Part shown: positions 1 through 5,401 of the stretch, in pieces
Position numbering within the stretch: position 1 is the stretch's first letter
How the letters are laid out: each line of letters opens with the position of its first letter
Source: Nitrospinae bacterium RIFCSPLOWO2_12_FULL_45_22
Lineage (GTDB): Bacteria > 2-12-FULL-45-22
Direction of reading: 5' to 3'
Assembly: GCA_001803565.1 (NCBI GenBank)
Contig: MHDQ01000249.1
Location: forward strand, 1 to 7,669
DNA length: 7,669 nucleotides
Position numbers and translations under genes: made by a program
Notes under the pieces: model-generated
The model's input: the letters and a program-made list of their open reading frames with translations, nothing else
Database searches by the model: none
Told to the model about the DNA's origin: nothing

Positions 1-904
1 TAGCTATTCCCTGGATAGGCTGACCAGTTTTAGGGTCCAGGATATGGCTATAGCGTTTACCATTTAAGACAAAAAAATTCTCATAGTTGCCTGAGGTAGC
101 TACTGCCTGGTCTCTTACCTGTAGGGTACTGACAACCCGGTCCGGGACAAAAGGGTGCCGGATACCAAGATGCCAAAATTTTCTTGTGGGAGGATGTCCC
201 AGGGCAAACAGGTCTCCACCGGCATTAACCAGGGCCCGCTGTATGCCATTATTTTTCAGAACCTCAATAGCCCTGTCTACTGCATACCCTTTAGCTATAC
301 CACCCAGGTCAATCGCCATCCCAGGTAACTTCAATTTAACCCGGTTCTTTTCCTGGTCAATAAGGATGTTTTTGTAATTGACCAGGGGTAAAAGCTTGTG
401 GATTTCTTCTTCCGGAGGCATATGGCCGCTTTTCTTGTGAAAGCCCCATAATTGCACCAGGGGAGCTACCGTGATGTCAAAAGCGCCTCCACTGAGTTCT
501 GCTATCCCTATGGCCATATTAATAACCTTCAATACCTCTGGCGCTACCCTAACATAATCCCTCCCAGCTTGCTGATTGATTAAGGATAATTGGCTATCAG
601 CTTTATAATTACTCATCAATCCATCTACCCGGCTAATTGCCTGAAAAGCCAATTCTATAGCCTCTTCTTCGGGTTCCCGGCCCGCCTTGATCTCTTTGGG
701 GGAAGAGGTATCTCTAAAGACAGTAATCTCGACCATAGTACCCATCATGGGCCTAGCCCTTTCTACCTTTGACTCCTGGCTATAACCCAGAGAAAAAGGG
801 AGTATGGCCAGGCATAGAAGCCATACTCCCGCTCCCTGCCTAAATCGGCTTAGGACGGTTAAATAGATTAATACTAAGCGGATCACTATAAGACTCTTCT
901 CCAT
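1..904 (-). CDS. apbE: FAD:protein FMN transferase (ApbE family), C-terminus beyond window
   Basis: ApbE enzymes use FAD to attach FMN covalently to a Thr/Ser of exported flavoproteins, with Mg2+, outside the cytoplasm. The reverse strand reads open for 301 codons from an ATG at 904 to the window edge with no stop, so the C-terminal part is missing. Visible hallmarks are RPMMGTMVEI (51-60), GGAFDITVAPLVQLWGF (139-155), the signature IDLGGIAKGYAVD (198-210), NAGGDL (227-232), ATSGNYENFF (269-278) and SHILDPKTG (286-294), the last including the Asp expected at the metal site. The N-terminus is odd: two hydrophobic stretches (5-18 and 27-39) precede the mature domain, the second resembling a signal peptide ending near GYSQ (40-43). 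No lipobox is obvious. An in-frame TAG three codons upstream limits the start. The Shine-Dalgarno sequence is poor, and an in-frame GTG at 886 is an alternative start. It is divergent from a cluster encoding a likely substrate (3477-4019). The family call is very secure; the start is uncertain. Confidence 0.95.
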   Translation of the reverse strand, partial: MEKSLIVIRLVLIYLTVLSRFRQGAGVWLLCLAILPFSLGYSQESKVERARPMMGTMVEITVFRDTSSPKEIKAGREPEEEAIELAFQAISRVDGLMSNYKADSQLSLINQQAGRDYVRVAPEVLKVINMAIGIAELSGGAFDITVAPLVQLWGFHKKSGHMPPEEEIHKLLPLVNYKNILIDQEKNRVKLKLPGMAIDLGGIAKGYAVDRAIEVLKNNGIQRALVNAGGDLFALGHPPTRKFWHLGIRHPFVPDRVVSTLQVRDQAVATSGNYENFFVLNGKRYSHILDPKTGQPIQGIA

Positions 905-997
905 ATCTAGCTAAATGTCTACAACCAATTTAGAAAATAAAATATGATAGCAAAGCTTGCCTTGGAGGTTTTTTAAGGGACCAGGAGTCGAATCCAG

Positions 998-1120
998 GTA
1001 ACAGTTCAGCCCCTATCGAAAATGAATGTCATTCCGACCGAAGGGAGGAATCTTTATTTACCTCCGGTCTGGGAAAGATTTCTCGCTATGCTCGAAATGA
1101 CAAAGAACCTGAACGGTTAC
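998..1120. repeat. Palindromic interspersed-type element A
   Basis: Nested inverted repeats are visible. The outer arms GTAACAGTTCAG (998-1009) and CTGAACGGTTAC (1109-1120) pair at 11 of 12 positions. The inner arms run from 1027 (TGTCATTCCGACCG...) and back from 1102 (...GCTCGAAATGACA), pairing at about 22 of 29 positions around a 20-nt centre. There is no coding potential. From memory, GTCATTCC...AATGAC palindromes are common dispersed repeats in environmental bacterial genomes; this is recollection, not a search. Its right half resembles element B at 1332-1418. Confidence 0.75.
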
Positions 1121-1167
1121 GAATCTACTTTTTGTTACCAATCAAATCTTACCCTCTTTTTTTGGAC

Positions 1168-1196
1168 TTGACAACGTTGATCATCCCATATAAAAT
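1168..1196 (+). promoter_or_regulatory. Near-consensus sigma70 promoter
   Basis: TTGACA (1168-1173) is followed after exactly 17 nt by TAAAAT (1191-1196), five of six matches to the -10 consensus. Transcription would start near 1203, heading right. The nearest ORF begins at 1239 and is very short. The next real gene, the porin, starts 790 nt further on. The promoter could drive a gene remnant, a small RNA, or a long leader reaching the porin cluster. Confidence 0.6.
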
Positions 1197-1238
1197 AGAT
1201 GCAATTGATTTTTTATCGCAAATAGGTGGGTATCAGCC

Positions 1239-1373
1239 ATGATAGAACAACGCTTTGCCACCCTTCACCAGGCCAGTTACCCTGATCTATTCGCTCTATT
1301 CAGGATATACTCCACGAAGGGTCTCAAAGGAGAAAGATTCTTCGGCTGCCCCTTCGCCTGGCTCAGGGCTTAG
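1239..1373 (+). pseudogene. Short ORF (44 aa), possible gene remnant cut by repeat B
   Basis: An ATG at 1239 opens a 44-codon frame ending at TAG 1371-1373. It has a plausible Shine-Dalgarno (AGGTGG, about 9 nt upstream) and a near-consensus promoter 43 nt upstream. The first roughly 30 residues (MIEQRFATLHQASYPDLF...) are not repeat-derived. The last dozen or so are encoded by the palindromic repeat at 1332-1418, suggesting that an insertion truncated a longer gene. I recognise no family, and the peptide could equally be spurious. Confidence 0.25.
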
Positions 1374-1418
1374 GCTCAGAATGACCGTACCAGATGGGAT
1401 AAATGGGTAAACGGTTAC
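1332..1418. repeat. Half-copy of palindromic element family (element B)
   Basis: AAAGATTCTTCGG near 1333 leads to CTCAGAATGAC (1374-1384) and then AACGGTTAC (1410-1418). This is the same order as the right half of element A: AAAGATTTCTCG, CTCGAAATGAC, AACGGTTAC. The middle is longer and GC-rich. No matching left half is visible upstream, so it appears to be a solitary or decayed half-element. Confidence 0.55.
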
Positions 1419-1818
1419 AAAGTTTTTATCTCTCTTGCCCTGGGGAAGGGAGATAGGGAAGCAATAGGTGGTGATGTTTATGGTCGTGAAGGTCTATATT
1501 ATTGCTGAGGGTGATTTTTAGCATAAATTTTACCTACTGATTGAGATTGAATAAAAATTAAATCTGCTTGCTATATTGAAGGGCAAGGGGCATGACCTCC
1601 AGCCACAATAGGTAATAATCAGGATGAAGAAAAGGTAGGAGCGGGTAGTTAATTTAGGTCTGGCATTTTATTGGGAAGGGGGGTGATATCAGTATGAGGA
1701 AGTATTGGTTCAGGTTAACCCTTGAAAGGGCCTCACCGACTTTTCTAGATAATAGGGGTAGTTTTTGTATAAAGGTGAGGATATAGGAAAATACGATATA
1801 CAAAAATAGACTAACATT

Positions 1819-1971
1819 GATGAAGTCGTAAAAAGTCAAAAATCAGACGGCACAGTAAAAAGCTCCAGATGCAAGGCGCGCAAATCCTGAGGAGTGAGGC
1901 GTACTTAGAGGTACGCCGCAACGACGAAGGATGCAACGTAACGCCGCAGATGGACTTTTTGCGAAGCCGTC
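1819..1971. mobile_element. MITE-like palindromic element of 153 bp with 6-bp flanking repeats
   Basis: The terminal inverted repeats at 1817-1837 and 1953-1973 match at 16 of 21 positions, with a shared AAAAAGTC core. The centre is a perfect 7-bp hairpin, GGCGTAC/GTACGCC (1898-1904 and 1911-1917), and the halves between are loosely complementary. The hexamer AACATT occurs immediately outside both ends (1813-1818 and 1972-1977), as expected for a target-site duplication. There is no ORF inside. From memory, similar segments recur in several anaerobic bacterial genomes. The right end lies about 5 nt from the porin ribosome-binding site. Confidence 0.7.
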
Positions 1972-1992
1972 AACATTAAGGAGGGAAAAGAG

Positions 1993-3408
1993 ATGCGTAG
2001 GTGGATAAGCCTGGTGATAATCTTCTTGATATTAAACCTTTCTTCAGTAATGGCTCAGGAGCTTGGGGATAAGGCTGCCAAGTTAGAACAGAATATTGAA
2101 GAGCTAAGGAAGGAGTTGGAGTCTTTAAGAGTAGAGCAGAAGGCATTGAAGGAACTGCAGGGACAACAGACCGGTGGGTTGGCAGAAGAATTGAGAAAGT
2201 TAAAGCTCGAAATATTTGCCCCCGAGGCAGAGTATAAGAGCTATACCGGATTGGGGCCGGCTGCCTCTAAGGTCTATTTTAAGGATCGAGGTCTTTCTAT
2301 TGGGGGCTATGGTGAGCTTAATTATGAGGGGTATCAACACAAGAGCAAGAAGGACCGGGCTGATGCCTCGAGGTTTGTGCTTTACACTGGCTATAAGTTT
2401 ACTGATAGGATATTGATGAATGCTGAGTTTGAATATGAACATGCTGGTATTAATAACGTAGGAGGGAGTACTGGTGGTGTTACTCCCTCGGTTTCCAGCA
2501 GTCGGAATCCTGAGGTTTATCTTGAGTTCGGTTACTTGGATTTCCTCTTACATCCTAGGTTTAACCTGAGGAGTGGCTTACTCCTTACCCCTATCGGTTT
2601 AATTAACGAGTATCATGAGCCTACAATCTTTCATGGGGTACTGAGACCGGATGTAGAAAGGATACTTATCCCCTCCACCTGGCGGGATTTAGGGGTGATG
2701 GGTTATGGTGGAATGGGAGATTTTGAGTATAAGGTGGGGCTGCTTAATGGACTCCGGTCTGATAGACTTAGCTCTTCTGACTGGATAAGAGGGGGGAGAC
2801 AGCAAGGTGCAGGGGCAAGTGCTGAGGGTCTTGCTGGCGTAGGGAGGCTTGATTACAAAGGAATCCCCGGACTAACATTAGGTGGGAGCTATTATTTTGG
2901 ACAGGCAGATTTTGGGCGCGGTGCGGATACGGATCCAATTGGCCCAGGAGAAAAGAAGGCCGATATAAACCTATGGGAGTTGCATGCGGATTATAAGTTT
3001 AAGGGTTTAGAGCTCAGGGGGCTCTTTACCCGGGGTTCTCTGGATGGGAATCGGGCTTTTGATCTCTCCCCTCCAGGAGGTGTTGGAGAGGAGGTTCAAG
3101 GATGGTATCTGGAAACGGCTTATGATCTGATGCCCCTAATCCGTGCCGGTTTAGCAATGTCTTTAACCCCTTTTATGAGATATGAAAACTATGACACCCA
3201 TGAGCAAGTTTTTTCGGGAAGAAAAAACCCCACCCTTGACCGTGAGGTCATAACCCTTGGTTTGGGCTTCAAACCTCATCCTAATGTGGTGATCAAGGCA
3301 GATTATCAATGGAGGGGTACGGACTCTAGACTTCCGGTTGGCAAGGGAGCCGGTAGGGACGAGGGTAAGATTGATCAATTTAATGTTGGTATAGGGTTTA
3401 TCTTTTAA
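1993..3408 (+). CDS. Outer-membrane beta-barrel porin with N-terminal coiled coil
   Basis: The 471-residue product has a clear Sec signal peptide (MRRW followed by a hydrophobic core, likely cleaved after SVMA, residue 21). Next comes a heptad-patterned charged stretch (about 27-57, rich in Leu, Glu and Lys) suited to a periplasmic coiled-coil trimer stalk. The rest shows alternating aromatic/polar strands typical of a barrel, starting at GLSIGGYGELNYEGY (100-114) and ending in a C-terminal Phe (FNVGIGFIF), the usual outer-membrane insertion signal. Residues about 218-240 (RPDVERILIPSTW...LGVMGYGG) resemble porins annotated as phosphate-selective O/P-like or DcaP-like. Substrate specificity cannot be read from sequence. 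The start has a strong AAGGAGG site 8 nt upstream. It is first in a rightward cluster with the FMN-binding protein, 68 nt away from that gene's preferred start, and sits directly downstream of a MITE-like insertion. Confidence 0.85.
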   Translation: MRRWISLVIIFLILNLSSVMAQELGDKAAKLEQNIEELRKELESLRVEQKALKELQGQQTGGLAEELRKLKLEIFAPEAEYKSYTGLGPAASKVYFKDRGLSIGGYGELNYEGYQHKSKKDRADASRFVLYTGYKFTDRILMNAEFEYEHAGINNVGGSTGGVTPSVSSSRNPEVYLEFGYLDFLLHPRFNLRSGLLLTPIGLINEYHEPTIFHGVLRPDVERILIPSTWRDLGVMGYGGMGDFEYKVGLLNGLRSDRLSSSDWIRGGRQQGAGASAEGLAGVGRLDYKGIPGLTLGGSYYFGQADFGRGADTDPIGPGEKKADINLWELHADYKFKGLELRGLFTRGSLDGNRAFDLSPPGGVGEEVQGWYLETAYDLMPLIRAGLAMSLTPFMRYENYDTHEQVFSGRKNPTLDREVITLGLGFKPHPNVVIKADYQWRGTDSRLPVGKGAGRDEGKIDQFNVGIGFIF

Positions 3409-3423
3409 ACTAATGATGGCTTA

Positions 3424-3457
3424 ATCTGCCTGGGTAGAAGAATCTGCCCAGGCAGAT
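3424..3457 (+). repeat. Inverted repeat/hairpin between porin and FMN-binding gene
   Basis: ATCTGCCTGGG (3424-3434) and CCCAGGCAGAT (3447-3457) are perfect 11-bp complements around a 12-nt loop. A second, mutually exclusive fold is ATCTGCC/GGCAGAT (3442-3448 and 3451-3457). No T-run follows, so it is not a typical intrinsic terminator. It may be an mRNA processing or stabilising structure between the porin and downstream genes, or a small mobile repeat. Confidence 0.7.
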
Positions 3458-3476
3458 GGAAGAGGAGGAGGGCTTA

Positions 3477-4019
3477 GTGAAAGGCATTAGCTTTATCTTC
3501 TTTTTGGTTCTTCTGACACCTATTACTTCATCCTGGGCGGCGGTTTTTAAGTTACCCATGGAGGCAGTAAAAGAAGTCTTTCCTGAGGCCAGGGAAGTAG
3601 AAATTAAAAACATTATTTTGACTCCGGAGCAGGTGCTCAAGATAGAGAAAATTTCAAAATTAAAGATAAATGATCGGCTGGTAAGTTTCTACCTGGGAAA
3701 GAAAGGGGGCGATGTCCTTGGTTTTGCCGTCATTGATACCCATATAGTCAGGACCCAACCAGAGACCTTCCTCCTGATCATGGATAAGAGAGGAGAGGTG
3801 AAGCACGTAGAGGTGATTGCCTTTTACGAACCCTTAGAGTATCTGCTCTCCCAGAAATGGTTAAATTTATTGATCGGTAAGGGGCTAAACGACAAACTTA
3901 GGGTTAAGGTGGACCTGCCTCATGTTACCGGGGCTACCATGTCAGCAAGAGCTATAATAGAAGCAGTGAGGAAGAATCTTGCTATCTATCAAGTAGTTTT
4001 TGGAAAGGATAAACCATGA
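3477..4019 (+). CDS. Exported FMN-binding domain protein with covalent flavin site
   Basis: This is a small secreted protein of the FMN_bind (RnfG/NqrC C-terminal domain) family, in which ApbE links FMN through a phosphoester to a Thr. I prefer the GTG at 3477 (180 aa) to the ATG at 3456. AGGAGGAGGG lies just upstream of the GTG, the product then begins MKGISFIFFLVLL with a compact signal peptide (cleavage near SSWA, residue 21), and the ATG lies inside a hairpin and would add an acidic MEEEEG leader. The flavinylation motif is D146-LPHV-T151-G-A-T154, with Thr154 the predicted FMN carrier. Residues about 79-118 (DVLGFAVID...FLLIMDKRGEVKHVEVIAFYEP) match the domain core. There is no cytochrome, ferredoxin or membrane domain, so it is a solo flavin carrier. 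Its stop overlaps the next start (ATGA at 4016-4019), implying translational coupling to the membrane protein. Family call is confident; electron donor and acceptor are unknown. Confidence 0.88.
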   Translation: MKGISFIFFLVLLTPITSSWAAVFKLPMEAVKEVFPEAREVEIKNIILTPEQVLKIEKISKLKINDRLVSFYLGKKGGDVLGFAVIDTHIVRTQPETFLLIMDKRGEVKHVEVIAFYEPLEYLLSQKWLNLLIGKGLNDKLRVKVDLPHVTGATMSARAIIEAVRKNLAIYQVVFGKDKP

Positions 4020-4498
4020 AGTTTTTTCTCTCTCATAATTTGAAAAATAACTCCCATATTAAGCTCGTAATCCCCTTTTTTATCTCGTTTATAGTTCTCT
4101 TTCTGATAGGGGACTGCTTATATTCCATTAATAATCTTGGCCTGACTCCTGTATCTATAACAGACTACTATAGGGGAAATGAAGAGAAGCTTTTGGAACC
4201 AAGGGGGATAGTGTTAATCCTTGAGGAAGTCCATATAAGGTCATTCCTCTTTGGATTTATGCTACTTTCCTTGTCCAGTCTTATATTGCAGACCAATATA
4301 AGCCCCATAAGTAAAAAGATATTAATTATTACCTCCTTTACTAGTGCCCTGATGGATTCGGTAGGAGGAATATTTATCGCCTACCTCAATTCCATCTTTG
4401 CTTACCTGAAGATATTATCTCTTCTGGGCCTATACATTTCCTTAACCATAATGATCCTGATCATAATGGCCTACCTCTGGGGAGAAGAGGAGGGATAG
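4016..4498 (+). CDS. Four-helix integral membrane protein, first of a paralogous pair
   Basis: I do not recognise this 160-residue family. Hydrophobicity suggests four transmembrane helices: about 17-37, 74-92, 100-123 and 130-154. A loop of about 35 residues follows helix 1 and contains a TPVSITDYYRGNEE segment (44-57). Helix 2 begins with EEVH (His73), and helix 3 carries ALMDSVGG (Asp114). The next gene has the same helix plan and matching motifs at equivalent places, so the two are probable paralogues acting together. The start codon overlaps the stop of the FMN-binding gene, so both are likely made in step. A role as membrane partner of the exported flavoprotein (anchoring, electron transfer or quinone contact) is inferred from context only. 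Confidence 0.8.
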   Translation: MKFFLSHNLKNNSHIKLVIPFFISFIVLFLIGDCLYSINNLGLTPVSITDYYRGNEEKLLEPRGIVLILEEVHIRSFLFGFMLLSLSSLILQTNISPISKKILIITSFTSALMDSVGGIFIAYLNSIFAYLKILSLLGLYISLTIMILIIMAYLWGEEEG

Positions 4499-4501
4499 AG
4501 A

Positions 4502-4960
4502 ATGACTAAAGAGTCCTTACGGATAATATTGTTCTTTTTCACCATTTTCTTGATAGTTCAAGCCCTGAGTGGCATATCTCTTTTTGTGGTCAAGATAGGG
4601 TATAATCCTGCGCATATAGCAGAGTATTTCCTGGGATCAGAAGATGAATTTATCAAGGCCAAGAGCTTTTGGGGACTTCTGGAGGTCGCTGTTCCGCACC
4701 TAGTTGGGATAAGTATTTATATCCTGGTTATGGGGCATTTCCTTTTTCTCTTTCCCCTCAAGAAAGGACTTATCGTCAGTGTCACTTATTTGGCTTCCTT
4801 AGGTGATGTGCTAAGTGGTTTCTTAATAAGATATGGCGGGGCTTTTTTTTCTCCTTTTAAGATTTTATTCTTTGTCCTCTTTGAGCTAACAATTTGTTAT
4901 TTCATCGGGATGTTAGTGATCGCACTTTTTCAAGATAAGTTTTTCCCCGATAGGGTTTAA
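4502..4960 (+). CDS. Four-helix integral membrane protein, second of a paralogous pair
   Basis: This 152-residue protein belongs to no family I recognise. Predicted helices lie at about 7-31, 60-85, 88-110 and 118-144. It parallels the upstream protein: NPAHIAEYFLGSEDE (35-49) against TPVSITDYYRGNEE, His66 at the start of helix 2 against His73, and SLGDVLSG (Asp102) in helix 3 against ALMDSVGG. A second His79 lies 13 residues after His66 in the same helix, a spacing seen in b-type cytochromes, but the partner protein lacks it, so haem binding is only a possibility. AGGAGGG sits 7-8 nt before the ATG, and the gap to the upstream gene is 3 nt. The gene ends 13 nt from the convergent Fur-family gene with no visible intrinsic terminator between them. 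Confidence 0.8.
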   Translation: MTKESLRIILFFFTIFLIVQALSGISLFVVKIGYNPAHIAEYFLGSEDEFIKAKSFWGLLEVAVPHLVGISIYILVMGHFLFLFPLKKGLIVSVTYLASLGDVLSGFLIRYGGAFFSPFKILFFVLFELTICYFIGMLVIALFQDKFFPDRV

Positions 4961-4973
4961 TCATTTCGTTACT

Positions 4974-5396
4974 TCAGCGGCATTTGGTGCAATAGCCGAA
5001 AATCTGCAAGCAGTGGGAATCAGGGGTAAAATCATAATCTGTGCAGACTCGTTCTTGGATCTCTTCTATGGTAGGGTTGCTAAATTCCAGCACACTACCG
5101 CATTTAAGGCAGACCAGATGGTCATGGTGTTTATGACCATAGGTATGTTCGTAGTGGGTATGCTCTTCCCCGAAGCTAATCTTTCTTACCAGTTGGCTAT
5201 TTACTAAGAGCTCCAGGGTGCGATAGATAGTAGCCCGCGATACCCGGATGTCTTTTTTCTTTAACCGGAAGAGGAGGTCATCGGCTTCAAAATGATCATG
5301 GGAGGCAAATACTTCCTCTAATATGGCCTTCCTCTCCGGAGTCCATTTCATCTTCTTCTCTGCCAGGAACTTATGGAAGAGCTCAATGTTTTCCAA
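4974..5396 (-). CDS. Fur-family metal-responsive transcriptional regulator
   Basis: At 140 aa it has the standard Fur/PerR/Zur length and layout. A winged-helix DNA-binding domain (about 15-75) contains the recognition helix VSRATIYRTLELL (52-64), and a C-terminal dimerisation domain follows. The structural zinc site is C96-x2-C99 with C136-x2-C139. The linker is unusually His-rich: H79, H81, H84, H88, H90, H91 and H93 within 15 residues, covering the expected regulatory-metal ligands. Whether it senses Fe, Zn, Mn or peroxide cannot be decided. The start is TTG at 5396; no ATG or GTG is available before Met16, and the length fits the family. A GGGGG tract about 10 nt upstream may serve as a weak ribosome site. 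It lies 5 nt after the activase stop, so the two genes are probably co-transcribed and translation of this one may depend on the upstream gene. Confidence 0.93.
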   Translation of the reverse strand: MENIELFHKFLAEKKMKWTPERKAILEEVFASHDHFEADDLLFRLKKKDIRVSRATIYRTLELLVNSQLVRKISFGEEHTHYEHTYGHKHHDHLVCLKCGSVLEFSNPTIEEIQERVCTDYDFTPDSHCLQIFGYCTKCR

Positions 5397-5401
5397 AAAG
5401 A

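Larger units (their letters stand above)
905..1992. other. 1.1-kb intergenic region packed with repeats
   Basis: This gap lies between the divergent apbE and porin genes. It holds a palindromic element (998-1120), a near-consensus sigma70 promoter (1168-1196), a 44-codon ORF (1239-1373), a half-copy of the first element (1332-1418) and a MITE-like element (1819-1971). Between about 1420 and 1810 I see only AT-rich DNA with no convincing gene, terminator or promoter. I found no strong promoter close to either flanking gene, so the original divergent control region may have been disrupted or replaced by insertions. Confidence 0.7.

Noticed and set aside
87-772. Forward ORFs at 87-377 and 590-772
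   Set aside because: They lie antisense to apbE, whose reverse-strand reading is unambiguous.
998-1418. CRISPR array
   Set aside because: The repeats are inverted and not regularly spaced, with no direct-repeat/spacer periodicity and no cas genes.
1694-1786. Short forward ORF (about 30 codons) after a GGGGGGTGATA ribosome-site-like stretch
   Set aside because: Too short, no recognisable features and no promoter; the purine-rich stretch is common in this AT-rich gap.
1765-1802. Promoter just upstream of the porin (TTGTAT ... TATACA)
   Set aside because: The spacing between the hexamers is about 26 nt, far from 17, and no better -35 pairs with the TATACA.
1654-1839. 61-codon hydrophobic reverse-strand ORF
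   Set aside because: It starts with TTG inside the left end of the MITE-like element, so its first residues are repeat-encoded. It has no ribosome site, and the hydrophobicity follows from AT-rich sequence.
2200-2442. ORFs in other frames within the porin (2200-2442, 2216-2416, 3163-3378)
   Set aside because: They are frame shadows of the porin gene, with no domain or start signals.
4961-4973. Bidirectional terminator between the convergent genes
   Set aside because: Only 13 nt separate the stop codons and no stem-loop with a T-run is visible.
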